The notes under the pieces were generated by a model, which saw nothing but the letters and a program-made list of their open reading frames with translations, had not been told where the DNA came from and did not search any database. This document shows, in pieces, positions 15,701 through 24,229 of a stretch of DNA of 47,033 bases. The stretch's first letter is position 1. Each line of letters begins with the position of its first letter. Origin of the DNA: CAYUWM01 sp964448395 (GTDB lineage Bacteria; Chloroflexota; Dehalococcoidia; E44-bin15); assembly GCA_964448395.1 (NCBI GenBank), contig CAYUWM010000004.1:1-47033 (forward strand), read 5' to 3'. The translations under genes and the position numbers were made by a program.

Positions 15701-17005
15701 ATGGACTTGCAATTGTGCACCTTTATTTTCTCCGGCGTCACCGTTGTCATCCTACTTCTAACCGCATTTTTAGCATGGCGACATGTCCAAGCGGCTAAAA
15801 GAAGCACCAATGCACAGCTTGTAGTGGGGCTATATGAGAAATTGCGTAGCAAGGAAACACTAGAAACTCTCCGCTTGATTTATAATACAAATCCAGACAA
15901 AATCAAAGAATTGCCAAATGATGAAATCGACCAAATAGAGCGGGTTCTCGACTGGCTGGACATGATAGGCCATCTAATTAAACGAGGGGTCATTGATGAG
16001 TATTTAGCAGTAGAAGCATTTGCTGGTCCACCTATCCTAAAATGCTGGCATCAATTAGAGCAATTCATAAAAGAAATACGCAAGGATAGAGGTGGCCGTT
16101 ATGGTAAAGGTGTACAACACTTCGCAAAATGCGCTGTAAAATACCAAATAGAACATGCACCTAGAGACGAATGGATACCGTTTTACTTCGGAACTCCGCC
16201 AGAAGCGCCCAAAATAGACTTAATAGAGAAAGAGCTTAAAAATCCTGAACTGCTCTCTAAAGTAGAATTGCGTAAAGCAAAACTAATAAGAACTCTAAGA
16301 AGCATTTGGCGAACTTCTTTATGTGATGAAGCAAACCAGCCTGAATTCAAACGCTTGAAAAAGGGGGCGAGTGCACAAATGGAAGAACCAAAGCAACAAC
16401 CATTGGGGGATAAAGAAGTAGAAGACGCACGCAAGTTCGCCATTGATCGTCTTGCGTACGAAAACCGCGTTTTTTGGACTAGGGTTTCAGCTCTGCTTGT
16501 CTTCAACTCTATTCTTGTAGCTGCATTCGCAGCATTTTATTCTAGTAGCATGAATACGGAGAGCGCTAATAATCCTTTTTTCACAACGCTGATAGTTTGT
16601 GGCATAATAGCACAAGCGATATGGCCAATCATTGCTTATAATTCAGCTAAACCACACAGATACTGGATGAACCTTACAGAGGCTATAGATAAACGTCAGG
16701 AAAAAGAAAAAAACGCCGAATGTAATACTCTCGAAAATAGAGTAAGTAGCCTTTGGGGATGTTATTTGAAATACTTCCGAGACAGTAATACGCCCAAAAT
16801 GCTCTATCAACGAATACTGCAAGATGCTCCTGTAGGTTCAATTACGATAGGAATACTTTTCTTTGTGTTCTTAGCACTTTGGATGGCAGCAGCCCTTACT
16901 ATTGAAATTAAACTCTGGCCATCCATAGCTACTTGTGCCGTTTTGCTTTATGCTAGTTTATATATATTTAAATACAGAAGCCTTAACACAAAAGATATAT
17001 CATGA
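15701..17005 (+). CDS. Multi-pass membrane protein of unknown function (DUF4760-like N-terminal region)
   Basis: The 434-residue protein has an N-terminal membrane helix (residues 8-27). A soluble helical region follows (40-250, e.g. RVLDWLDMIGHLIKRGVIDE) that resembles DUF4760-type proteins. Then come two membrane helices (263-280, 293-313), a charged stretch with KRQEKEKN, and two more helices (380-400, 405-424). I cannot assign a function. It is AT-rich like the preceding pentapeptide/channel gene, begins 3 bases after it with AAGGT as ribosome-binding site, and ends in an ATGA overlap with proS. It is best viewed as the second half of a two-gene foreign insert. Confidence 0.75.
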   Translation: MDLQLCTFIFSGVTVVILLLTAFLAWRHVQAAKRSTNAQLVVGLYEKLRSKETLETLRLIYNTNPDKIKELPNDEIDQIERVLDWLDMIGHLIKRGVIDEYLAVEAFAGPPILKCWHQLEQFIKEIRKDRGGRYGKGVQHFAKCAVKYQIEHAPRDEWIPFYFGTPPEAPKIDLIEKELKNPELLSKVELRKAKLIRTLRSIWRTSLCDEANQPEFKRLKKGASAQMEEPKQQPLGDKEVEDARKFAIDRLAYENRVFWTRVSALLVFNSILVAAFAAFYSSSMNTESANNPFFTTLIVCGIIAQAIWPIIAYNSAKPHRYWMNLTEAIDKRQEKEKNAECNTLENRVSSLWGCYLKYFRDSNTPKMLYQRILQDAPVGSITIGILFFVFLALWMAAALTIEIKLWPSIATCAVLLYASLYIFKYRSLNTKDIS

Positions 17006-18738
17006 GACTATCGAATCTTTTCGGTAAGACGCTGCGGCAGGCGCCGGCGGAGGCGGAGAACATCTCCCACCAGCTCCTGCTGCGGGCGGGCATGATACAG
17101 CAACTGGCCTCCGGCGTGTACTCCTACCTGCCGCTGTGCCTGCGGGCGATAAATAAGATAGAAGCGATAATACGCGAGGAGCTTGACGGCGCCGGCGCAC
17201 AGGAATTGCAGATGCCGGTGCTCCAGCCGCTGGAGATGTGGCTGGAGACGGAGCGGGACGCGGCCTTCGGCGACGGGCTGTTCAGGCTCAAGGACAGGCG
17301 CGACCGGGCGCTGGTGCTGGGCCCCACCCACGAAGAGGTCATAACCGACCTGGTGAAGCACAATGTGCAGAGCTACCGCGACCTGCCGCTGATGCTGTAC
17401 CAGATACAGACCAAGTTCCGCGACGAGCCGCGGCCCCGCGGCGGGCTGATGCGCGTCCGCGAGTTCGGGATGAAGGACCTCTACAGCTTCGACGCCGACG
17501 AGGAGGGGCTGGACCAAGCGTACCAGACGATGACCGAGGCCTACAAGCGTATATATGAGCGCTGCGGGCTCAAGGCGGTGGTGGTGGAGGCCGACAGCGG
17601 CGCCATCGGCGGCAAGGAGTCCCACGAATTCATGGTGCTCGCCGAGAGCGGCGAGGACATTATACTCACCTGCACCCACTGCGACTACGCCGCCAATCAG
17701 GAAAAGGCCACCAGCAGCAAGCCCAAGCACCGCGGCGGAGAGCCGCAGCCGATGGAGGAGGTGTCCACGCCGGGCGTGAGAACGATTGCAGACGTAGCCG
17801 GCTTCCTCGACATACCCCAGAGCCAGACGCTGAAGGCGGTGTTCTACAACGCCGACGGGGAGGTGGTGTTCGTCGCCATCAGGGGCGATATAGAGGTCAA
17901 CGAGATCAAGCTCAAGAACGCCCTCGGCTGCCGCGACCTGCGGCTGGCCACCGAGGAGGAGGTGGCGGCGGCGGGGCTGGTCGCCGGCTACGCCTCGCCT
18001 CTGGGTCTCAGCGGGGTGAAGCGGGTGGCCGACCCCTCCATAACGATGGGCACTAACTTCGTCGCCGGGGCCAACAGGGCCGACGCCCACGTTAAAAATG
18101 TGAACTACCCGCGGGACTTCGCCGTGGACCTGACCACCGATATCGCCACCGCCAGCGCCAGCGACGGCTGCCCCCGCTGCGGCAACGAGCTCACCGCCAG
18201 CCGCGGGATCGAGGTTGGTCACGTGTTCAAGCTGGGGACCTTCTTCAGCGAGCGCATGGGGGCCACTTTCATCAGCAAGGAGGGCGAGGTACATCCCATC
18301 ATCATGGGCTGCTACGGGATAGGCATCGGCAGGCTGCTGGCCGCCGCCGTGGAGCAGCACCATGACGCGAAAGGCATCACCTGGCCGGTGCCCATCGCCC
18401 CGTACCAAGTGCACCTGTGCGCCCTCTCCATGGACAACGACAACGTAGTATCCACATCGGAAAGGGTGTACCTCGACCTGCAACGCGAGGGGCTGGAGGT
18501 GCTGTTCGACGATCGCCACGAGTCGGCGGGGGTCAAGCTCAACGATGCCGACCTGCTGGGCATGCCGCTGAGGGTGGTTATCAGCCCCAAGACACTGGAC
18601 ACCGGCAGCATGGAGGTGAAGCTGAGGCGGGAGGACGATGCGTCCCTGGTGCCCCTGGAGCGGGGGGGGGAGCAGCTCAAGCGCCTGCTGTTCCCCGCCA
18701 AATCGAGAAGCGTCAGGGGGGGCAAAAAGCATACATAG
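17002..18738 (+). CDS. proS: Prolyl-tRNA synthetase (bacterial type)
   Basis: ProRS charges tRNA-Pro in the cytoplasm. The 578-residue protein has the class II core with motif 2 (QTKFRDEPRPRGGLMRVREF) and LGPTHEEVITDLVK. It also has the insertion (editing) domain near residues 225 to 390 (ADVAGFLDIPQSQTLKAVFY, and GTNFVAGANRADAHVKNVN at its end), motif 3 GCYGIGIGRLLAAAVEQ, and the C-terminal anticodon-binding domain. The start overlaps the stop of the preceding foreign membrane-protein gene. In related operons proS directly follows ispG. Confidence 0.97.
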   Translation: MRLSNLFGKTLRQAPAEAENISHQLLLRAGMIQQLASGVYSYLPLCLRAINKIEAIIREELDGAGAQELQMPVLQPLEMWLETERDAAFGDGLFRLKDRRDRALVLGPTHEEVITDLVKHNVQSYRDLPLMLYQIQTKFRDEPRPRGGLMRVREFGMKDLYSFDADEEGLDQAYQTMTEAYKRIYERCGLKAVVVEADSGAIGGKESHEFMVLAESGEDIILTCTHCDYAANQEKATSSKPKHRGGEPQPMEEVSTPGVRTIADVAGFLDIPQSQTLKAVFYNADGEVVFVAIRGDIEVNEIKLKNALGCRDLRLATEEEVAAAGLVAGYASPLGLSGVKRVADPSITMGTNFVAGANRADAHVKNVNYPRDFAVDLTTDIATASASDGCPRCGNELTASRGIEVGHVFKLGTFFSERMGATFISKEGEVHPIIMGCYGIGIGRLLAAAVEQHHDAKGITWPVPIAPYQVHLCALSMDNDNVVSTSERVYLDLQREGLEVLFDDRHESAGVKLNDADLLGMPLRVVISPKTLDTGSMEVKLRREDDASLVPLERGGEQLKRLLFPAKSRSVRGGKKHT

Positions 18739-18749
18739 CCCGCAGGGGC

Positions 18750-18778
18750 TTGCCAAACCGCCGGACTTGTGCTATAGT
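18750..18778 (+). promoter_or_regulatory. Predicted promoter for the nusA operon
   Basis: TTGCCA, a 17-base spacer and TATAGT begin 12 bases after the proS stop. Transcription from here gives a leader of roughly 95 bases that contains the terminator-like hairpin before nusA. Confidence 0.7.
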
Positions 18779-18831
18779 GATATCGCTCGACCGAACTAGA
18801 CCAGCATAACTTCAAGAATAACGGGCCGAAC

Positions 18832-18858
18832 AAGTGGGTATCAGTTCCCACTTTTTTG
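18832..18858 (+). terminator. Intrinsic terminator or attenuator in nusA leader (rimP-leader-like)
   Basis: AAGTGGG and CCCACTT form a 7-bp stem around an 8-base loop, followed directly by a run of six T. It closely resembles the conserved hairpin described upstream of rimP-nusA operons in many bacteria. Because nusA starts 21 bases later, it probably works as an attenuator in the leader as well as closing the proS transcript. Confidence 0.75.
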
Positions 18859-18878
18859 TTGTTACAGGAGGGAGAGAG

Positions 18879-20727
18879 TTGGCAAAGACGAAGAGCGAAT
18901 TCATGCTTGCCATAACTCAGCTCGCTGCCGAGAAGAATCTGACTCGGGATATCGTGCTGGGGGTGGTAGAGAGCGCCCTGGTATCCGCCTTCCGCAAGAA
19001 CAGCTTCTCGAACGAGCAGAACATCTCGGTGAAGCTGAACCCCGCCAGCGGAGAGGTAACCGTCTTCGCCGAAAAAATGGTGGTGGAGCAGGTCACCGAT
19101 CCCAGCACCGAGATATCCCTCAGCGATGCGCAGAAGATAAACAAATACGCCAAGATCGATGACCCGATCATGGTGGAGGATACCCCCATGAACGCCGGGC
19201 GCATAGCCGCCCAGACCGCCAAGCAGGTGGTGCTACAGCGCCTGCGCGAGGCCGAGCGGGAGCTGATCTTCGAGGAGTTTACCGACCGTGAGAACGAGCT
19301 CGTCACCGGCATCATCCAGCGGAAGGAGCCCAGCCAGATCATCCTCGACCTGGGCAAGACCGAGGGTGTGCTGCCCAACACTGAGCAGATGCGCACCGAC
19401 CACTACCGTCCAGGCCAAAGGGTCAAGGCATACATCATTGAGGTGCGCCGCACCGGCAGGGGTCCCCAGGTGGTCGTATCGCGCACCCATCGCAACCTGC
19501 TGCGCCGCCTCCTCGAGCTGGAGGTCCCCGAGATACGCAGCGGCGCCATAGAGCTGAAGGCTATCGCCCGTGAAGCGGGCCACCGCAGCAAGATCGCGGT
19601 GGCGGCACGCCACGAAGGCATCGATGCCATCGGCTCCTGCGTCGGGCTGCGGGGGATAAGGATCCAGAACATAGTCAACGAACTGGGCGGCGAGAAGATC
19701 GACATAGTGGAGTGGCACGCTGATCCGGCCACCTTCATCGCCAACGCGCTGAGCCCCGCCCAGGTGGTTAGCGTCGATGTCAGCGGCGATGACCAGACGG
19801 CCACGGTGGTGGTGCCCGACCGGCAACTGTCGCTGGCCATAGGTAAGGAGGGCCAGAACGCCAGGCTGGCAGCCCGGCTTACCGGCTGGCGTATAGACAT
19901 CAAGAGCGCCTCAACCGCCGAGGCGGAGGCGACAGCGATACTGGAGGAAACTGCCCCCGCCGAACAGCCTGTGCCTGCAGGGGAGATACCGGCAGAGGAG
20001 ATCGCTGAGCCGGTAGCAGCAGAAGAGCCGGCGGCCGAGGCCCCAGCGGAAAAGGTGAAACTGCTGACCCCCGAGGAGCTGCTCCCCGAGCTGGAGGAGG
20101 AGGAGGAGGAGGAGGTAGCACTGGCAGAGGAGAAGCCGGCTGAGGCGCCGACCCCCGTCATCCGCTTCGCCGAGGACATTTTGACCGACAGGGCACCGAA
20201 GTCTTCAAAGAAGAGCAAGAAGGGAAAGAAGGGTAAAGAAAAGGTCAAGGTGAGGGATGAGGAAAAGGGGAAAGGCGTGGTTAAAGTGAAGAAGGCCCGC
20301 GCCGAAAAAGTCGAGTTTGATGAAGACGAGTTTGAGGATCTGGAAATACCTGCTGCAGTTGAAGACAGCGATTTGAATGCCCCAATAGAGGACGAGGATA
20401 AGGTTGAGCAGCCTTCAACTGTAATGGAAGAAACGAAGCCCGCCAAAGAGAAGAAGGCCAAGGTCAAGGTCAAGGCAAAGGTCAAGGCAAAGGTCAAGNN
20501 NNNNNNNNNNNNNNNNNNNNNNNNNNNNNNNNNNNNNNNNNNNNNNNNNNNNNNNNNNNNNNNNNNNNNNNNNNNNNNNNNNNNNNNNNNNNNNNNNNAA
20601 GGTCAAGGCAAAGGTCAAGGCAAAGGTCAAGACCGAGGCAGACGAGATGAAGCCGGCACCCAAGCCCAAGAAGGCCCACCGTGCGCCCAGAGCAGATGTT
20701 GACGAGGACGATCTCGAGGGATTTTAA
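18879..20727 (+). CDS. nusA: Transcription termination/antitermination factor NusA with extended repetitive tail (gap inside)
   Basis: NusA binds RNA polymerase and RNA and affects pausing and termination. The product has the N-terminal polymerase-binding domain (AKTKSEFMLAITQLAAEKNL), an S1 domain near residues 130-200 (GKTEGVLPNTEQ), and KH domains (GLRGIRIQNIVNELGGEKID; AIGKEGQNARLAARLTGWRI). After about residue 355 comes an unusual acidic then lysine-rich tail ending in KVKA repeats, which contains a 100-N gap. The frame resumes exactly at 20599 and ends EDDLEGF. The TTG start is preferred for its strong AGGAGGGAG site. rimP, usually upstream, is absent. Confidence 0.93.
20460..20632 (+). 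repeat. nusA: 12-bp tandem repeats (AAGGTCAAGGCA) in the nusA tail
   Basis: Units of 12 bases encoding Lys-Val-Lys-Ala run into the gap from the left and out of it on the right in the same phase. The true copy number is hidden by the gap. This is a coding minisatellite and not a CRISPR array: the units are contiguous with no spacers. Confidence 0.9.
20499..20598. other. Assembly gap (100 N) inside the nusA repeat array
   Basis: This is a 100-N placeholder. Codons are complete at both edges, so the true missing length should be a multiple of 3 and probably of 12. Taking the 100 N literally shifts the frame and hides the real nusA stop. Confidence 0.99.
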
Positions 20728-20733
20728 CGGGGA

Positions 20734-21033
20734 ATGACTATCACGTCTGAGGCAAAACAGCAATCAACCAGGCACGTGCCACAGCGCACCTGTATCGGCT
20801 GCCGCGCGGTGAAACCCAAGCGTGAGCTGGTCAGGGTTGTGCGCACCGATACCGGAAGCGCAACCGTCGACGTCACGGGGAAGGCTCCCGGCCGGGGCGT
20901 TTATATATGCAAAGACAAAAGCTGCTGGGATAATGCCCTCAGTAAGGAAAATATCGACCGCGCCCTGCGGACGAAGGTCTCTCTGGAGGATCGGAGGGAA
21001 CTGGCCCGATACGGGGATACGCTCGCCGGTTAG
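20734..21033 (+). CDS. ylxR: YlxR/RnpM family RNA-binding protein (DUF448)
   Basis: The 99-residue protein contains the diagnostic QRTCIGCRAVKPKRELVRVV near its N terminus and the GRGVYICKDKSCWDNAL motif in the middle. Family members sit between nusA and infB in many bacteria, and the Bacillus protein has been linked to RNase P. Its position here, 6 bases after the corrected nusA stop, fits that pattern. The C-terminal 30 residues are more variable. Confidence 0.92.
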   Translation: MTITSEAKQQSTRHVPQRTCIGCRAVKPKRELVRVVRTDTGSATVDVTGKAPGRGVYICKDKSCWDNALSKENIDRALRTKVSLEDRRELARYGDTLAG

Positions 21034-21043
21034 TAGGATTTAA

Positions 21044-22897
21044 ATGGCTGGAACAAAGCACAATATCTCAAGACCCAGGTCCAGAAAACGCAAAACGGTG
21101 AGGGCAACGCCTTCTCCGAGGTCAGCCACTACGAAAGCGGTGGAGGAGAAGCTGCCGATCAAGATTCCCCCTTCAATTACGGTGAAGCAATTCGCCGATC
21201 TCATCGGCGCCAGCGCGGTGGATGTGATCAAGCAGCTGATGCGAAACGGCTTCATGGCCAATATCAACGAGGTAATCGACCACGATACCGCCAAGGCCAT
21301 AGCCTCCGCCTTCGGCTGTGAGGTGCAGGACGAGAAAGGCCGGGGTGCAGCAGGCCAGAAGCCCAAGCAATACCAGCGTTTCCATGAAGACGACATCACC
21401 GTACAGAAACCCCGCCCACCCGTTGTCACCATCATGGGCCATGTGGACCACGGCAAGACCAAGCTCCTCGATGCCATACGTGAATCCAACGTGGCCGCAA
21501 CGGAGGTGGGCGAGATCACCCAGCACATCGGCGCCTACCAGGTAGATATCCACGGGCAGAAGATCACCTTCCTCGATACACCGGGGCACGAGGCCTTCAC
21601 CGCGATGAGGGCGCACGGCGCTCAGATAACGGACATAGCCATCCTGGTAGTCGCCGCCGACGACGGCGTGATGCCGCAGACCGTAGAGGCCATTTCCCAC
21701 GCGCACGCCGCCGGTGTGCCCATCGTGGTCGCCATCAATAAGATCGATAAGCCCAATGCCAACCCGCAAAATGTCAAGCAACAGCTGGCCGACCACGGGG
21801 TTGTCATCGAGGAATGGGGCGGAGATGTTGTATGCGTCCCGGTATCGGCCAAGCAGCGGGAGGGGATCTCAGAACTGCTGGAGAACCTGCTGATAGTGGC
21901 CGAGCTGGAGGAGCTGAAATCCAACCCCGAGCGCCGCGCCATCGGCACAGTCATCGAAGCCAAACTGGACAAGACCAAAGGGCCGCTGGCCACGGTGCTA
22001 GTCCAGACCGGCACCCTGAAAGTCGGCGACCCCTTTACCATAGGTGACAGCTGGGGCAAGGTAAAGGCTATGTTCAACGATAAAGGCAAGCATATCAGGA
22101 AGGCAGAACCGGCGACACCGGTGGAAATCCTGGGGATCGAGGACGTGCCTCAAGCTGGCGATACCCTGACCGTAACCGCCTCCGAAAAGGAAGCGCGCAC
22201 CACAGCTCAAGAACGCCAGAGGGAAAGAAGCATGGCGATAAGCGCCCCCAAGACCCACAGCCTCAGCACCCTTTCTTCTCAGATCCGCGAAGGAGGGATA
22301 AAAGAGTTAAGCGTGATCCTCAAGACCGATGTGCAGGGCAGCATCGAACCGATCAAAACCTCCCTGGAACAACTGAACACCGAAGAGGTGAAGATACACA
22401 TACTGCACTCAGACAGCGGCAGCATCACCGAGAGCGACGTGCTGCTGGCCCTGGCATCCGACGGAATTATACTCGGGTTCAACACCGGGACCGAGACCGG
22501 TGCCGCCCAGCTCGCCGACAGCGAGGGTGTGGACATCCGCTTGTACGAGATTATCTACAATATCGTTGATGATGTAGAGAAGGCGATGAAGGGCATGCTG
22601 GAGCCCACCTACAGCGATGTGATCGAGGGCCACGCCGAGGTGCGTGCCGTTTTCCCCGCCCGCGGGCATAAGATAGCCGGAGTGTATGTCACCGACGGCA
22701 AGTTGAGCCGCGGAGCACTGATCAGGGTCATGCGCCGGGGGGAAATGATACACCAGTCCAGCGTGAATAGCCTGAGGCGGTTCAAGGACGACGTCAGGGA
22801 AGTGGACAGCGGATACGAGTGCGGGGTGGGGGTCGAGGGATTCAACGATTTCGATGTCGGTGACACCATCGAGTCCTACAGAAGGGAATTGAGCTAG
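21044..22897 (+). CDS. infB: Translation initiation factor IF-2 (short form)
   Basis: IF-2 is the GTPase that brings initiator tRNA to the ribosome. The 617-residue product has a short basic N terminus, one IF2_N module (ITVKQFADLIGASAVDVIKQ), the G domain (VTIMGHVDHGKTKLLDAI; DTPGHEAF; NKIDKP), the two beta-barrel domains and the C2 fMet-tRNA domain. It lacks the long N-terminal extension of E. coli IF-2. The ATG is 10 bases after ylxR, preceded by AGGATT. Confidence 0.97.
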   Translation: MAGTKHNISRPRSRKRKTVRATPSPRSATTKAVEEKLPIKIPPSITVKQFADLIGASAVDVIKQLMRNGFMANINEVIDHDTAKAIASAFGCEVQDEKGRGAAGQKPKQYQRFHEDDITVQKPRPPVVTIMGHVDHGKTKLLDAIRESNVAATEVGEITQHIGAYQVDIHGQKITFLDTPGHEAFTAMRAHGAQITDIAILVVAADDGVMPQTVEAISHAHAAGVPIVVAINKIDKPNANPQNVKQQLADHGVVIEEWGGDVVCVPVSAKQREGISELLENLLIVAELEELKSNPERRAIGTVIEAKLDKTKGPLATVLVQTGTLKVGDPFTIGDSWGKVKAMFNDKGKHIRKAEPATPVEILGIEDVPQAGDTLTVTASEKEARTTAQERQRERSMAISAPKTHSLSTLSSQIREGGIKELSVILKTDVQGSIEPIKTSLEQLNTEEVKIHILHSDSGSITESDVLLALASDGIILGFNTGTETGAAQLADSEGVDIRLYEIIYNIVDDVEKAMKGMLEPTYSDVIEGHAEVRAVFPARGHKIAGVYVTDGKLSRGALIRVMRRGEMIHQSSVNSLRRFKDDVREVDSGYECGVGVEGFNDFDVGDTIESYRRELS

Positions 22898-22899
22898 CG

Positions 22900-23244
22900 A
22901 TGACCCGGCGCACCGAGCGTCTCAATGAGCTCATCCGCGAGGAGCTGAGCGAGCTCCTCCGCCGCCACACCAAGGACCCTCGTCTCAGCTGCTTCCTGAC
23001 GGTTACCCGGGTGGACACCTCCGCTGACCTGAGCAATGCCAAGGTGTTTGTCAGCATCATGGGCAGCGATGAGGAGAAGAGCGATGCCATGAAAGGGCTG
23101 AACTCTGCATCGGGTTTTCTCTACCGAGAGTTGCGGGAGCGCCTATCCCTGAGGCATACGCCCCAGCTGATATTCTGCGAGGATGACACTATCGAGCGCG
23201 GCGCCCAGGTCCTCCACCTGATAAAAGAGGTCACCGAGAGCTGA
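22900..23244 (+). CDS. rbfA: Ribosome-binding factor A
   Basis: RbfA is a KH-fold factor for maturation of the 30S subunit. The 114-residue protein has the family's N-terminal RTERLNELIREELSELL, the CFLTVTRVDTSADLSNAKVFVS core and ELRERLSLRHTPQLIFCEDD. It begins 2 bases after infB and is followed by truB, the standard order. Confidence 0.95.
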   Translation: MTRRTERLNELIREELSELLRRHTKDPRLSCFLTVTRVDTSADLSNAKVFVSIMGSDEEKSDAMKGLNSASGFLYRELRERLSLRHTPQLIFCEDDTIERGAQVLHLIKEVTES

Positions 23245-23254
23245 CGAGCAGGCG

Positions 23255-24148
23255 TTGAGCGTTAACGGTTTCCTGAACATCAATAAGCCCTTGGGAAAAA
23301 CCTCAGCGAATGTGGTTTCCATCGTGCGGCGGTGGAGCGGGCAGCGCCGCGTCGGGCACGCCGGCACCCTCGACCCGATGGCAACAGGGGTATTGCCGGT
23401 ATGCCTGGGACAGGCGACCCGGTTGGCTTCCTTCATCACGGAGTCCCACAAGACCTACCTCGCCGAGATAGAACTTGGTGTTTCCACAGATACCTATGAT
23501 ACAGAGGGCGATATCACCCAAAGGGCAGACCCGTCCGGCATCACCAGAGAACAGGTGGAGGAACTGATCCCGTCCTTCAGCGGAACGATCCTACAGCAAC
23601 CGCCGATGTACAGTGCCCTTAAATACCGGGGGGAACGCCTGTACCGCCTCGCCCGCGCCGGCATCGAGGTTGAACGTCCCCAAAGAGAGGTAGAGGTCTT
23701 TCGTATAGAGCTTATCGATTGGAGACCGCCCTGCTTCAGTATAGAGGTAAATTGCGGCAGGGGAACCTACATCCGCTCGCTGGCCCACGATATGGGCCAG
23801 GTGCTGGGCTGCGGCGCACACATCAAAGGCCTGATCCGCACCTCCTGCGGCCCGTTCGATATCGTTAGCAGCCTGACCTTTGACCGCGTTGAGGATTCGT
23901 TCCGAAACGGCGACTGGCAGGGCCTGCTGCTCCCCATGGATACCGCGCTGGAGCACCTGACCGCCGTTATCTTGAGCGAAGCGGATGAAAACTCGATCGG
24001 CAATGGCCGTCCGATAGCCCTCGGCAACGATGAAGGCGAAAACTACTGCCGCGCCTATTCCGCAGACGGCCGTTTACTCGCCGTGCTCCGTTTCCTCCCG
24101 GATAAAGGCCTGTGGCAACCCGAAAAGGTATTCTCCACACGGCAATGA
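23255..24148 (+). CDS. truB: tRNA pseudouridine-55 synthase
   Basis: TruB makes pseudouridine 55 in the T loop of tRNAs. Motifs are GFLNINKPLGKTSANVV, the catalytic-aspartate motif GHAGTLDPMATGVLPVCLG, the QQPPMYSALKYRGERLYRLA segment, and CGRGTYIRSLAHDMG. The 297-residue length is normal, with a C-terminal PUA-like part. It starts at TTG, 10 bases after rbfA, and is the last gene of the nusA operon. Confidence 0.96.
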   Translation: MSVNGFLNINKPLGKTSANVVSIVRRWSGQRRVGHAGTLDPMATGVLPVCLGQATRLASFITESHKTYLAEIELGVSTDTYDTEGDITQRADPSGITREQVEELIPSFSGTILQQPPMYSALKYRGERLYRLARAGIEVERPQREVEVFRIELIDWRPPCFSIEVNCGRGTYIRSLAHDMGQVLGCGAHIKGLIRTSCGPFDIVSSLTFDRVEDSFRNGDWQGLLLPMDTALEHLTAVILSEADENSIGNGRPIALGNDEGENYCRAYSADGRLLAVLRFLPDKGLWQPEKVFSTRQ

Positions 24149-24171
24149 GGGGTGCTCAATTGGGAAAAGGC

Positions 24172-24200
24172 TTGACACATGACTGTAATAGCGGTTATAT
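24172..24200 (+). promoter_or_regulatory. Near-consensus promoter for the zinc-ribbon gene
   Basis: A perfect TTGACA, a 17-base spacer and TTATAT lie 24 bases after truB. This is among the strongest-looking promoters in the window, and the gene behind it encodes only 46 residues. Confidence 0.8.
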
Positions 24201-24229
24201 TGCAACAGGATTGAAAGGAGGTGATACCG

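Noticed and set aside
17008..18756. A 582-codon open frame antisense to the whole of proS
   Set aside because: It mirrors the proS codon pattern in a high-GC gene, has no recognisable domain and is His/Gly/Val/Leu-biased as expected for a shadow frame. ProRS motifs on the plus strand are unambiguous.
19403..20497. A 364-codon serine-rich frame antisense to nusA
   Set aside because: The serine runs are the reverse complement of the Glu/Ala/Lys codons of the NusA tail; there is no start signal or domain.
20460..20632. Short tandem repeats that might be mistaken for a CRISPR array
   Set aside because: Units are 12 bases, contiguous and in frame with nusA, with no spacers and no cas genes nearby.
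20599..20702. An apparent frameshift and early end of nusA at 20702
   Set aside because: It arises only because 100 N is not a multiple of three; the repeat phase shows that the correct frame runs to the TAA at 20725-20727.
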